DNA of 37,924 nucleotides from SZUA-229 sp041589455 (GCA_041589455.1 JBFHVQ010000023.1:1-37924), one strand, 5' to 3'; positions 1-8,699 are shown, counted from the first letter of the stretch. Notes: generated by a model from the letters alone, not told the origin. Translations and numbers: made by a program.

Positions 1-25
1 GCAAGGAACTTCAAGCGCTACTCAA

Positions 26-895
26 ATGATAAAGTTTTTACTACTCAGCTTTCTACTATTCCCTATGTATACACCTGTTCTTGCACAAAACAACGTTGCA
101 GAGTCGGTATATCGCTTTCAGATGACCATGGCCATTCGTGGGGATATCAGTGCACAGTACAACCTGGGTCTGTTATATGAAACTGCGACTGGTATAGAAC
201 AGGATATTTCACAAGCCATGCACTGGTATCAGCAGGCAGCAGACAAGGGACATCAGGCTGCCATTGATCGCATAGTATACCTGGAAATTCAACAGCAAGG
301 ATTTCGCGAAATACACCGTAACTGGCTTAAAGCACTCAAAAAATCCGCACGCAATAATGATGGCGATGCACTTTTTCTGCTGGCACAGCTGTATTCACAG
401 GGCATCGGGGTTAATAAAAGCCTGACATCTTCAATCAAGCTTTTACGCAAGGCAAGCGCAATGAATATCCCTGGATCAGAAGCTGAAAAGTTACGAATAG
501 AAGCTCAGCTTCAATCCTTGCAGGATCGCTATCTTAGTCGTGAGGACAAACTACGCCTTAAACCTCAGGCTGGTGCAACTTCCGCAGTCGCTGCTCACAG
601 CTTGAATAGAACAGTTACACCTGAAACAGGCCCAGTGATGATTAAAAACAGGCAACGTGTGATTAAACTACATACAAATCGAGAACCTGTACGTGCAGCA
701 CCGTCACATCAACATGAGATTGAAACAGTCAAAGTGCCCAACCTGCAAACACACAAGGTAAAACCAGCAGCAAATAACACTGCACATACAGCGCTATCGC
801 CCACGACAAAACAGCCTCAGCGTAGCACTGACGATTCTCACCCCGTCGATACGATCTGTAGTGGTCGTTATCGGTTCTCTAGTGGTTGCATGTAA
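26..895 (+). CDS. Secreted Sel1-like repeat (SLR) protein
   Basis: A 289-residue protein with a clear Sec signal peptide (residues 1-20, ending VLA before Gln21). Two Sel1/TPR-like repeats are visible, about residues 39-75 (GDISAQYNLGLLYE, then AMHWYQQAADKG) and 112-147 (DALFLLAQLYSQGIGV, then SIKLLRKA). After residue 175 the protein becomes low in order, basic and rich in Thr, Pro and His, and ends with a short segment holding two Cys, CSGRYRFSSGCM. The start follows a purine-rich AAGGAA, although that lies about 15 bases upstream. SLR proteins usually act as protein-binding scaffolds in the envelope or periplasm. The partner here is unknown. The gene runs toward gltA but is separated from it by a promoter-like region, so it is probably not in its operon. 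Confidence 0.75.
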   Translation: MIKFLLLSFLLFPMYTPVLAQNNVAESVYRFQMTMAIRGDISAQYNLGLLYETATGIEQDISQAMHWYQQAADKGHQAAIDRIVYLEIQQQGFREIHRNWLKALKKSARNNDGDALFLLAQLYSQGIGVNKSLTSSIKLLRKASAMNIPGSEAEKLRIEAQLQSLQDRYLSREDKLRLKPQAGATSAVAAHSLNRTVTPETGPVMIKNRQRVIKLHTNREPVRAAPSHQHEIETVKVPNLQTHKVKPAANNTAHTALSPTTKQPQRSTDDSHPVDTICSGRYRFSSGCM

Positions 896-942
896 ACGTT
901 TTTAAATGATTTATCCAGATATCTATCCACCTGGTTCTGTTC

Positions 943-948
943 TATAAT
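943..948 (+). promoter_or_regulatory. Candidate -10 element of the gltA promoter
   Basis: A perfect TATAAT lies 77 bases before the chosen gltA start, in the gap after the Sel1 gene. No good -35 hexamer is seen 16-18 bases upstream, so an activator or an extended contact may be needed. Transcription would start near 955, just before the inverted repeat at 968-989. Confidence 0.4.
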
Positions 949-967
949 AGATGTCTTAAATAGTTTG

Positions 968-989
968 AATAGACACACTTATGTCTATT
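968..989. repeat. 8-bp perfect inverted repeat in the gltA leader
   Basis: The arms AATAGACA (968-975) and TGTCTATT (982-989) are perfectly complementary around a 6-base spacer. The repeat lies between the TATAAT and the ribosome binding site of gltA. It could be an operator for a dimeric repressor or a weak AU-rich hairpin in the leader RNA. No regulator family can be assigned from the sequence. Confidence 0.5.
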
Positions 990-1024
990 GCGAAATAACA
1001 GAAATGCAGGAAGGAAGCCACACT

Positions 1025-2317
1025 ATGGCGGACAAATTCAGCTTACAGAACGCTACCAATGGCGATTCAATCGACCTCGAACTTCTGAAAGGTACCGAAG
1101 GACCTTCAGCACTGGATATCACAGCGCTGTATAAGGAAAAAGGCCTGCTGGCATATGACCCCGGCTTCGTATCGACAGCAAGTTGCAAGAGCGCTATCAC
1201 GTATATCGATGGAGAGAAAGGCATACTCCGTTATCGCGGATATCCCATTGAGCAGCTTGCCGCTAAAAGCAGCTTTCTGGAAGTCGCCTACCTGCTGCTA
1301 TATGGAGAACTTCCCACTCAGGTAGAGCTGGATGATTTTCGAAATATCATTACCCATCACACGATGATCAGGGAAACCATGCGAACATTCTTCGATGGTT
1401 TCCACTACAACGCACACCCTATGGCAATAATGATTGGTGTAACTGGCTCCATGTCTGCGTTCTACCATGATTCACTCGATATACATGACCCACGTCATCG
1501 TGAAATATCTGCTCATCGTATGATTGCCAAGATTCCGACTATTGCTGCTGCCTGTTACAAGCATAATGTGGGCGAACCCTTCATGTACCCACAGAACAAT
1601 CTCACCTATTGCGGTAACTTTCTGCACATGATGTTCTCAACACCCTGCGAACCTTATGAACCAAGCCCTGTTGCAATTGAAGCAATGAACCTGTTATTTA
1701 TTCTGCACGCAGATCATGAACAGAATGCCAGTACTTCGACGGTTCGATTAGCTGGTAGCTCGGGCGCCAACCCCTTTGCCTGCATCGCATCGGGAATCGC
1801 ATCACTCTGGGGGCCTGCACATGGTGGCGCTAATGAGGCCGTACTGCGTATGCTCGAAGAAATTGGTGATGTATCCAATATCGATAAGTATATTGCCAAG
1901 GCTAAGGACAAGAACGATCCATTCCGACTCATGGGCTTTGGTCACCGTGTTTATCGTAATTTTGACCCACGTGCAACATTGATACGCGAGATGTGTCACA
2001 AGGTGCTTAACGAACTTGCTGACACCAATAATCCATTACTTGAACTCGCTATTCGACTCGAAGAAGTTGCACTTAAGGACGAGTATTTTATTAAACGTAA
2101 GCTTTACCCAAATGTCGATTTCTATTCTGGAATCATCTATCGTGCACTAGGCATACCCTCTAACATGTTTACTGTTATGTTCGCCATAGCACGCACTGTC
2201 GGCTGGGTTGCTCACTGGAGTGAAATGATTTCAGATCCATCTCAGCGTATTGGTCGGCCTAGACAGATATACACAGGTGCTGGGCAACGGGATTACGTGT
2301 CTATCGACAAGCGCTAA
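1025..2317 (+). CDS. gltA: Citrate synthase (type II)
   Basis: Condenses oxaloacetate and acetyl-CoA to citrate, the entry step of the TCA cycle. The protein is 430 residues, close to the 427 of E. coli GltA. The catalytic triad of the family is visible: His266 in GPAHGGANE, His307 in GFGHRVYRNFDPRA and Asp365 in YPNVDFYSG. The N-terminal extension (MADKFSL through ALYKEKG) is typical of the hexameric, NADH-regulated proteobacterial type. The start at 1025 is preferred over an upstream in-frame TTG at 965 because GGAAGGAAG (1009-1017) sits at ideal spacing and family members begin here. It converges on the LPP20-like gene with only 18 bases between the stop codons. Confidence 0.97.
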   Translation: MADKFSLQNATNGDSIDLELLKGTEGPSALDITALYKEKGLLAYDPGFVSTASCKSAITYIDGEKGILRYRGYPIEQLAAKSSFLEVAYLLLYGELPTQVELDDFRNIITHHTMIRETMRTFFDGFHYNAHPMAIMIGVTGSMSAFYHDSLDIHDPRHREISAHRMIAKIPTIAAACYKHNVGEPFMYPQNNLTYCGNFLHMMFSTPCEPYEPSPVAIEAMNLLFILHADHEQNASTSTVRLAGSSGANPFACIASGIASLWGPAHGGANEAVLRMLEEIGDVSNIDKYIAKAKDKNDPFRLMGFGHRVYRNFDPRATLIREMCHKVLNELADTNNPLLELAIRLEEVALKDEYFIKRKLYPNVDFYSGIIYRALGIPSNMFTVMFAIARTVGWVAHWSEMISDPSQRIGRPRQIYTGAGQRDYVSIDKR

Positions 2318-2335
2318 CAATAAGTACTGGATGGA

Positions 2336-3343
2336 TTACTGAGTTGCGAATTCGATAATTGTATCGCGCAACTCGTCATCGAGTTTCTCGCTGATCTGTG
2401 TCTGTAAACGGCTTTCGGCATCGTTTTGCTGTAATGCAGATACCTTCAGCGGCCATTGTTTTCGCCCACGGACTTTGCCATCTTTTTCAATCAGCTTCAG
2501 ATCTAACTTTCCCCTCAGCCAGTACCAGCCCTGACGCAAACCCAGATCCTGAACAGACAGACTCGCTACGAGCACATAATCTCCACCATTCGATAGTGCA
2601 GGAAAGCCCGCATTACCCATAGCCGATAACAACATACTATCGAGCTTACCAATCGGATCCTGATCGATTGCAGCAGAAAAACGCAAATTGGCAAGTGCAT
2701 CTTCAAGGCGAGCCTTAATCTCAGCAAGATTCCATTCCGAAGGCTGACCAACGCCGCTTCGATCAACTACTTTTAACATTTTCTGAAACGCATAGCGTTC
2801 GTTCTGTTTTGATATTGCAGCATCCAGAGATGCAATGACCTGAAGTGGATCACTGGCACTACGACTACGTTGCAACTCAGTAGCCGTATGTTCATCAATA
2901 CGTTCAATTTCATGCTTGAGATTATTAGCGGCCTGTGACCTGTCTAATACGGCCAGTGCATGATATACGAACAGGTCATCTTTATAAGTATCAGCAATTC
3001 GCGCACCATGAAGTATTTTATCCGTGCTAACACGAATCTGCTGATTTAACTTGTGATGCCTGGTAAAACTCTCCTGGCCATCAACAATATTCACAGCGGT
3101 ATTGGATCGGGTCGTAGAGATTTCATCGACCCGTGCCTCGAACACCTTGCTTAAATTCGCTAGCGCCCTGTCTTTAGCACGTTGCATTGTTGATGCTGAT
3201 GCACTCGCCGTTAGATACCTTTCATCAGGATAATCCTCAGGCATACCTTCCACCCAGTCAGGTTGTGCGAGGGATAGCGAAGCGTAACTGGACAACAGAA
3301 TAAACAGTAAGGCGTGCATGTTAAGTTGTCTTATTTCTCGCAT
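2336..3343 (-). CDS. LPP20-like periplasmic protein
   Basis: 335 residues with an N-terminal signal peptide (about residues 1-26, cleavage after SLA before QPDWV) and no lipobox Cys. The first part resembles the LPP20 lipoprotein domain: YLTASASAS followed by an Ala-rich helix with AKDRALANLSKVFEARV, then VSTDKI and FVYHALAVLDR. The C-terminal half has two long amphipathic stretches and no motif that I recognise. The start at 3343 is supported by AGGGA a few bases upstream; an in-frame Met9 is the alternative. It is the last gene of a minus-strand run after the LpoB-like and COG3014-like genes, with 19 bases to the latter. A role in peptidoglycan or outer-membrane assembly is inferred from that context only. 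Confidence 0.75.
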   Translation of the reverse strand: MREIRQLNMHALLFILLSSYASLSLAQPDWVEGMPEDYPDERYLTASASASTMQRAKDRALANLSKVFEARVDEISTTRSNTAVNIVDGQESFTRHHKLNQQIRVSTDKILHGARIADTYKDDLFVYHALAVLDRSQAANNLKHEIERIDEHTATELQRSRSASDPLQVIASLDAAISKQNERYAFQKMLKVVDRSGVGQPSEWNLAEIKARLEDALANLRFSAAIDQDPIGKLDSMLLSAMGNAGFPALSNGGDYVLVASLSVQDLGLRQGWYWLRGKLDLKLIEKDGKVRGRKQWPLKVSALQQNDAESRLQTQISEKLDDELRDTIIEFATQ

Positions 3344-3362
3344 AATTTATCCCTGTTCCTTT

Positions 3363-4685
3363 TTAGTAGGATACCTGTTGTGATGTTACATTTGCATGAC
3401 GTATCTGTGGCGATGTCCAATGCTTTGAAATCAGGGTTTTACGACCCGTCACAATCGATACCTTGCGGTGTATCCGATCTATTACGACGCCAGCCGGTGA
3501 CACGACTTCGATCACTACATTATATTTACCCGCAGGAAGCGAGACTCTGGATAGCTCGAATGATTGTGGCAGCGTGTTCCAGCAACGAGTATCTGCAATT
3601 TCTGTACTCTGGTTAACTACCATCATGGCCAACTGACCGAGAAATCCATGCTGATCGCCGACTTCTTTTTCAGAGGTTTTCTTGAGCACAGCACGTGCAA
3701 TTGCTCGCGTTGTAATACCTGCCATATTATCAGATAGCGCAGCGCGGGCTAAACCATCAACATTCGCAACAGTATCAGTCTCGTAGTATTCGTCTTCTAC
3801 TTTTATGCGTATCGCATTAAGTGTCTGCGAAGGGTAAGGATAATCGGGAACAGCCACACGCACATTTAATGCCAGCGCAGGTGCCCAGGTCTGGAATACT
3901 TTCTGCTCTCGCTGCGGAACCATTCCATTACCAACGAGAACAACAAGTTCACCTTTACCTTTCTGCGAAACCGGCTTGTAACGAGCCATATCAAACTCAT
4001 TTTTATACTGCTTGAACTCATCCCATAAACGCATACTTGCGAGAGAACGCAGAAAATCCTCTTGTAACTGACGAGGTATACCGATACCTTCTTTCTCTTC
4101 GGTTGTCCGGTAAGCACTAACAGCTTTTCGATAAGATACCGTCGCAGAATCTGTTTCACCCAGCATTTCAAAGATTATGCCAGAGAAATAATGCATGAAC
4201 GGAGTTTCATCCTCAGGTTCGCCCCACTCTTTCATTTTCACCTGAGCCTGTAGGATTTCGACACGTGCCGAATCGAGCTGACCGAGATTGATGAAGTTAA
4301 GCGCCATATATAAATGTATGAAAACCTGCTCGAATCGATCACCCTGAAAACTGATCGTTTCATCATTGATGACTGTCGCGCCTGCCTGCTCTGTGATTGA
4401 AGTTGAATACAGCTCCTCAACGCGCAACTTGGCAACTTCTAAAGCCTCATTACTGGCAGCGTAATCACCAATGATATAGCGTAGCGCACCAACATTCATA
4501 TTCTCCATAACACCATGCGGATTTGAATCTAACTCCTTGAGCGCTTCCTGCAATGCCAGCTGATGTTGATTGCTTTGCATAAGCGCACGCATGCCGGCGG
4601 TTTTCTGCGCCGTAGTCGCACAACCTTGTAGTAGTAAAAATACTGAGATAAAAAGCGTTGAGACAAATGCAGGAGCTTTTTTCAT
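3363..4685 (-). CDS. COG3014-like TPR lipoprotein
   Basis: 440 residues with a lipoprotein signal peptide and lipobox LLQGC (Cys22 acylated), so probably anchored in a membrane facing the periplasm. An N-terminal helical region reads as TPR-like units: ALQEALKELDSNPHG, ALRYIIGDYAASNEALEVA, HLYMALNFINLGQLDSARVE and YFSGIIFEMLGETDSATVSYRKAVSAY. The C-terminal half is beta-rich, with GELVVLVGNGMVP, and ends in a domain with LPAGKYNVVIEVVSP. This architecture matches the uncharacterised lipoprotein family that is often found beside LpoB-like and LPP20-like genes in gammaproteobacteria. The ribosome binding site is weak. The exact function is unknown. Confidence 0.75.
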   Translation of the reverse strand: MKKAPAFVSTLFISVFLLLQGCATTAQKTAGMRALMQSNQHQLALQEALKELDSNPHGVMENMNVGALRYIIGDYAASNEALEVAKLRVEELYSTSITEQAGATVINDETISFQGDRFEQVFIHLYMALNFINLGQLDSARVEILQAQVKMKEWGEPEDETPFMHYFSGIIFEMLGETDSATVSYRKAVSAYRTTEEKEGIGIPRQLQEDFLRSLASMRLWDEFKQYKNEFDMARYKPVSQKGKGELVVLVGNGMVPQREQKVFQTWAPALALNVRVAVPDYPYPSQTLNAIRIKVEDEYYETDTVANVDGLARAALSDNMAGITTRAIARAVLKKTSEKEVGDQHGFLGQLAMMVVNQSTEIADTRCWNTLPQSFELSRVSLPAGKYNVVIEVVSPAGVVIDRIHRKVSIVTGRKTLISKHWTSPQIRHANVTSQQVSY

Positions 4686-4774
4686 AGCAACATACCAGAA
4701 TCAGAACGTAAATGACGCCAGGAGATCATACTTAATAACCTGACGTCAGTTGGTAGCTAGACGCGGTTTCAGAG

Positions 4775-5389
4775 TTAGAGTCGCCAGCCGCTTTTTTCAA
4801 TCGTTTTCTTGATCTTTTTCTGTCCAACCCACACCTTACGGTTGCTCTCAAGATCAATGAGAGTCAGATCAACCTGATAGAAACGCGCCTGTTCACCTTT
4901 AACTGCATCAATGATGGTGTTAATCGTTCCCTTGAGCATGAAATCTGCACCAGTTTCATTGCCCATGGATTTGCGAGTCTGTTCACTGGAATGTAGATCC
5001 TGATCGGCGCGTTCGGCACGAACTTCCTGTCGCTCCGTTGCAGATGCGACAAAATCTACTTCACCAGAATTGATTAGCTCTCGTTCAAGATCACGTATAA
5101 ACGTGCGAGTATTAATATGCTCATGACTGAGATTACGAACTGTGCCGACAATAACGGTCGGTGTTTTGCCACGGCTGCGATTGAAGTCACCTATCCAGCG
5201 GCGTGACAGCACATCATCGATCATTTCCCGAGAAACCAGGCGCGAATCGGTATCATTCCACTCACCACTGAGATCGGTAACCGCGTTAGAATCAACACGT
5301 GTAACAGTTGGGTTACAGCCCGAAGTAACAATCAGGCTCAGGCTGATGACAAGCAGGGCCAGTTGACGCCCCATAATCTTTGACAGCAT
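4775..5389 (-). CDS. lpoB: LpoB-like penicillin-binding protein activator lipoprotein
   Basis: 204 residues, close to E. coli LpoB (213). It has a lipoprotein signal peptide with lipobox IVTSGC (Cys25). The globular domain carries features seen in the LpoB family: an early strand with PTVIVGTVRNLSHEHIN, a helix FIRDLERELINSG, ADFMLKGTINTIID in the middle and LTLIDLESNRKVWVGQKKI near the end. LpoB sits in the outer membrane and stimulates the glycosyltransferase activity of the peptidoglycan synthase PBP1b. The linker before the domain is short. The start at 5389 is supported by GGAG at good spacing. It is the first gene of the three-gene minus-strand cluster. Orthology to true LpoB is likely but not proven, so the PBP1b partnership is inferred. 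Confidence 0.8.
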   Translation of the reverse strand: MLSKIMGRQLALLVISLSLIVTSGCNPTVTRVDSNAVTDLSGEWNDTDSRLVSREMIDDVLSRRWIGDFNRSRGKTPTVIVGTVRNLSHEHINTRTFIRDLERELINSGEVDFVASATERQEVRAERADQDLHSSEQTRKSMGNETGADFMLKGTINTIIDAVKGEQARFYQVDLTLIDLESNRKVWVGQKKIKKTIEKSGWRL

Positions 5390-5492
5390 GTCTAATCTCC
5401 ATTCATTCTAGTTAGATTTATTCTTAGTATTTATAACACTAAAACTCTATAAAAACAGTCAAACGGGCGATTTTTATGGTATCTTGCCGCAC

Positions 5493-6818
5493 ATGAAGAA
5501 TGTAGACCTGATACTCCATGGCCAGTGGGTTCTGCCTGTAACAGACAATGACCCGCTGCTACACAAGCACAGCATAGTCATTGATGATGGCCGAATCTGT
5601 GACATTCTCCCAACAACACAGCTTGCTGAACAATATAGTAGCCATATAGAAAAGCATTTTGATAACCACCTGCTAATGCCAGGGCTTATCAATGCACATA
5701 CCCATAGCCCGATGAACCTGTTCAGGGGCATTGCTGATGACCTTGCACTCGATGAGTGGCTTAATCACCACATCTGGCCGGCGGAAAACCGCTGGGTCAG
5801 TGAAGCTTTTGTACGTGATGGGTCAAGCCTGGCAATTGCTGAAATGCTGCGTTCTGGCACCACCTGCTTCAATGACATGTATTTCTTCCCGGAAGTTACA
5901 GCCAGACTAGCCCGTAATATCGGCATCAGGGCCTGTATAGGCCTGATTACCATAGATTTTCCCAGCGCCTGGGCATCCAGTGCCATGGAGTATATCGATA
6001 AAGGCCTCGAGCTCCGCGATCGTTTTCGCAGTGACAGCCTGATTCATACCCCATTTGCTCCCCATGCGCCCTTTACCGTGTCCGATGAGCCACTCTCACG
6101 GGTGCGTATGTTAGCTGACGAAATGGATTTACCGGTGCATATCCACGTACAAGAGACAGCAGGTGAAGTCGAGCAGTCACTCAAGCAGTATGGCATGCGG
6201 CCCCTGGCCCGTCTCGATCAGCTGGGTCTGGTTTCACCCAATCTCATGGCGGTGCATCTGACTCAGGTCACCGATGAAGAAATCCAGTTACTGGCATCTT
6301 CCGGCAGCCACGTCATTCATTGCCCCGAATCTAACCTTAAACTTGCCAGTGGTTTTTGTCCGGTAAAGAAACTGATGGATGCAGGTGTCAATGTCGCTCT
6401 GGGTACGGATAGCGTTGCCAGCAATAATGATCTCGATATGATTAGTGAAATGCGTACTGCAAGTCTGCTGGCGAAGGGCGTCAGTGGTGATGCAACGGCC
6501 CTGTCAGCCAGGGAAACTGTACGTATGGCTACGATTAATGGCGCCAGAGCCCTGGGCATTGATGAGCTAACAGGAAGCCTGGAGTCAGGTAAATATGCGG
6601 ATGTCATAGCCGTCGACCTGTCTGCTCTCGAACAGAATCCGATCTATGATCCGGTCGCCAATCTGGTATATAGCTGCCAGCGGGAACAGGTCACAGATGT
6701 CTGGGTAGCGGGCAAGCATTTGCTCAAGGATCGCCAGCTCACCTCACTGGATGAACAGGAACTTATCAACACTTGTCAGCAATGGAATGATAAAATCATT
6801 CCGTCAGAAACACGCTAG
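5493..6818 (+). CDS. mtaD: 5-methylthioadenosine/S-adenosylhomocysteine deaminase
   Basis: A cytosolic amidohydrolase (441 residues, usual length about 440) that deaminates S-adenosylhomocysteine or methylthioadenosine and so removes the by-products of methylation. Metal ligands are visible: His69 and His71 in NAHTHSPMNLFRG, a third His in VHIHVQET, HCPESNLKLASG, and the Asp of GTDSVASNNDLDM. The ATG at 5493 is chosen; an in-frame TTG lies 9 bases upstream and neither has a good ribosome binding site. It is followed by ubiG after 48 bases. Pairing an SAH-consuming enzyme with a SAM-dependent methyltransferase makes metabolic sense. Confidence 0.92.
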   Translation: MKNVDLILHGQWVLPVTDNDPLLHKHSIVIDDGRICDILPTTQLAEQYSSHIEKHFDNHLLMPGLINAHTHSPMNLFRGIADDLALDEWLNHHIWPAENRWVSEAFVRDGSSLAIAEMLRSGTTCFNDMYFFPEVTARLARNIGIRACIGLITIDFPSAWASSAMEYIDKGLELRDRFRSDSLIHTPFAPHAPFTVSDEPLSRVRMLADEMDLPVHIHVQETAGEVEQSLKQYGMRPLARLDQLGLVSPNLMAVHLTQVTDEEIQLLASSGSHVIHCPESNLKLASGFCPVKKLMDAGVNVALGTDSVASNNDLDMISEMRTASLLAKGVSGDATALSARETVRMATINGARALGIDELTGSLESGKYADVIAVDLSALEQNPIYDPVANLVYSCQREQVTDVWVAGKHLLKDRQLTSLDEQELINTCQQWNDKIIPSETR

Positions 6819-6866
6819 CATTGTCTGCTAGCCTGGAACATTAGCCTTAACGCGATAGAAAATATT

Positions 6867-7574
6867 ATGACCACGCTCAATATCGACCCGGCCGAAATCA
6901 GTAAATTTGAAGAGCTTGCCAGCCGCTGGTGGGATATGCACGGCGAATTCAAGCCGCTACACGATATCAACCCACTGCGCCTGCACTACATTGATGAGCG
7001 CGTTCAGCTCGAAGGCAAACGCGTTCTGGACGTCGGATGTGGCGGTGGCATACTGTCAGAAAGTATGGCTCGCCAGGGTGCTGAGGTAACGGCGATTGAC
7101 ATGGGTAAGGCACCCCTGTCTGTCGCCAGACTACATGCACTGGAAAGTGAACTGGAAATCGATTATCAGCAGATCACAGTTGAAGAGCTGGCAGCTCAAC
7201 AACCTGCCTCATTCGACGCTGTAACCTGCATGGAAATGCTCGAACACGTACCTGACCCTGGCTCAGTAATCAATGCCTGTCGACGGCTGGTTAAACCGGG
7301 TGGTTCGGTATTTTTTTCTACCATCAATCGAAACCCCAAGGCATATATGTTTGCCATTGTGGGTGCCGAATATATCCTCAAAATGCTACCACGCGGCACC
7401 CATGACTATGACAAGTTTATTCGCCCATCAGAGCTTGATGAGTGGGCACGTATTGCCGGTCTGAAATTACGCAATATTACAGGTATGACCTACAACCCGA
7501 TCACACGTAGCTACAAACTGGGCACTGATGTCGACGTCAACTACATGACCCACTATCTCGCTAATCACAATTAA
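6867..7574 (+). CDS. ubiG: Ubiquinone biosynthesis O-methyltransferase
   Basis: A 235-residue class I SAM-dependent methyltransferase (E. coli UbiG has 240) that performs the two O-methylations of ubiquinone synthesis. The SAM-binding motif I VLDVGCGGGILSESMA lies at about residues 50-65, followed by VTAIDMG. The family N-terminus EISKFEELASRWWDM and the UbiG-like MLPRGTHDYDKFIRPSEL and GMTYNPITRSYKL segments are all present. The C-terminus NYMTHYLA is typical. It is followed by gph after 12 bases, a pairing conserved in many gammaproteobacteria, so the two are probably cotranscribed. Confidence 0.95.
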   Translation: MTTLNIDPAEISKFEELASRWWDMHGEFKPLHDINPLRLHYIDERVQLEGKRVLDVGCGGGILSESMARQGAEVTAIDMGKAPLSVARLHALESELEIDYQQITVEELAAQQPASFDAVTCMEMLEHVPDPGSVINACRRLVKPGGSVFFSTINRNPKAYMFAIVGAEYILKMLPRGTHDYDKFIRPSELDEWARIAGLKLRNITGMTYNPITRSYKLGTDVDVNYMTHYLANHN

Positions 7575-7586
7575 GCGGATACAACC

Positions 7587-8246
7587 ATGACCGCGATTCA
7601 TACCGTATTATTTGATCTGGATGGTACACTGATTGATACCGCACCAGATATGGCTGCTGCATTAAATCGCCTGTTGCAGGAAGAAGGTAAACCTCCACTT
7701 CCCTACTCAGAGATACGGCCGGTTGTTTCAAATGGCAGTGTCGCCCTGGTGCAGCTAGGATTTCCAGACTGTACAGACCCTGCTGACAAGGAGCGCCTCA
7801 AGACTCGTTATCTTGAAATATACGAAGAAGCGCTGTGTATTGACTCCGTACTATTTCCCGGTATGGAATCTCTAATAGATACCCTGGAACAGCAAAACCT
7901 ACGCTGGGGCGTAGTTACCAATAAACCAGGCTGGTTAACCGACCCATTGATGCAGCAGATTGGCCTTGCACCCAGAGCAGCCTGTATCGTGAGTGGTGAT
8001 ACAACTGCAAACCGAAAGCCTCACCCGGAACCTATGTTTCTTGCCTGCCGTCTAGCCGAGACACGTGCCGAGCACTGCCTCTATGTCGGCGATGCTCAGC
8101 GCGATATCGAAGCAGGCCGAAACGCAGGCATGCGCACCGTGATAGCCAATTATGGTTATATCGGCAGCTGGGAAAACACCGCTGACTGGGGAGCAGATCA
8201 TGCGGTAGACGAGCCACTCGATATACTTCCGCTTATAAGCCCCTGA
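7587..8246 (+). CDS. gph: Phosphoglycolate phosphatase (HAD family)
   Basis: 219 residues; hydrolyses 2-phosphoglycolate, a product of oxidative DNA damage repair and of RuBisCO oxygenation. HAD motifs are clear: LFDLDGTLIDTAPDM (the nucleophile is the first Asp), VVTNKPG (motif II), the Lys of NRKPHPEP (motif III) and YVGDAQRDIEAGRNAGM (motif IV). The cap insertion after motif I places it in the Gph/PGP subfamily. It lies 12 bases after ubiG and probably ends the mtaD-ubiG-gph transcript. Substrate assignment rests on family resemblance and neighbourhood; other small phosphosugars are possible. Confidence 0.9.
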   Translation: MTAIHTVLFDLDGTLIDTAPDMAAALNRLLQEEGKPPLPYSEIRPVVSNGSVALVQLGFPDCTDPADKERLKTRYLEIYEEALCIDSVLFPGMESLIDTLEQQNLRWGVVTNKPGWLTDPLMQQIGLAPRAACIVSGDTTANRKPHPEPMFLACRLAETRAEHCLYVGDAQRDIEAGRNAGMRTVIANYGYIGSWENTADWGADHAVDEPLDILPLISP

Positions 8247-8531
8247 TCGGGTGACTATTGATAAGCACAACAACTTGATATCAGTACAGGGCTTGTATAA
8301 CTTGCCTGTTTCCTGATCTTCAAACCACTATATTTACGGTTCTGTATACTTTTTAACCACTACATCTAGTAGACTGAAGCCGCCGAGCACACAAAAACTC
8401 GACCGTTTGTCCGCATAAATGCGATATCCGATATTTTCCCGAATCACGCTGAAAAGCCGTGCTAGCGGGCTTCGTGAAAAACATAACCAGGATACGCACA
8501 AGTTATCCCCAGCATCTGCATCAAATCAGAC

Positions 8532-8559
8532 TTGAAACCACAATATGTTGTGTTATTTT
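8532..8559 (+). promoter_or_regulatory. Candidate sigma-70 promoter of nrdJa
   Basis: TTGAAA (8532-8537) and TATTTT (8554-8559) are separated by 16 bases. The spacer is exactly filled by the strong NrdR-like box, which is the arrangement expected for repression by occlusion of polymerase. The -10 match is modest. Confidence 0.45.
8538..8553. promoter_or_regulatory. NrdR box 1
   Basis: CCACAATATGTTGTGT matches about 14 of 16 positions of the published NrdR box pattern acaCwAtATaTwGtgt. NrdR is a zinc-finger/ATP-cone repressor of ribonucleotide reductase genes. The location directly upstream of a reductase gene strongly supports the call. Confidence 0.75.
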
Positions 8560-8568
8560 ATACGCAGA

Positions 8569-8584
8569 CCACAACATAAGCATT
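8569..8584. promoter_or_regulatory. Partial NrdR box 2
   Basis: CCACAACATAAGCATT repeats the left half of box 1 (CCACAA-AT) exactly 31 bases downstream of it, the three-helical-turn spacing usual for paired NrdR boxes. The right half is poorly conserved, so this may be a weak cooperative site. Confidence 0.5.
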
Positions 8585-8699
8585 ATCACTTGCTAATAGA
8601 GATGCATAAAAAACAACCAGAAATCGAGCAAGTAGCGGCGAATTAACCGTCAAATTGATTTAGTGATATCCAGAAATATAAAAATGTAAGGAAAAATGA

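Larger units (their letters stand above)
8247..8699. other. Intergenic regulatory region upstream of nrdJa
   Basis: 453 bases without a credible gene. It holds a cluster of short palindromes: CGCAT-AA-ATGCG (8412-8423), ATATC-C-GATAT (8424-8434), and a bulged hairpin pairing 8445-8448 and 8454-8458 with 8468-8476. A DnaA-box-like TTATCCCCA (8503-8511, one mismatch to TTATCCACA) follows, then the promoter and NrdR box region, then about 100 bases of AT-rich leader. I found no cobalamin riboswitch signature and no tRNA. Confidence 0.6.

Noticed and set aside
985..2000. Several 60-80 codon frames inside gltA on both strands
   Set aside because: They lie fully inside a strongly conserved gene, lack ribosome binding sites and look like shadow frames.
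8247..8699. Cobalamin riboswitch upstream of the B12-dependent reductase
   Set aside because: No GCCACTG B12-box-like segment or plausible riboswitch core was seen; the region is better explained by the NrdR box and small palindromes.
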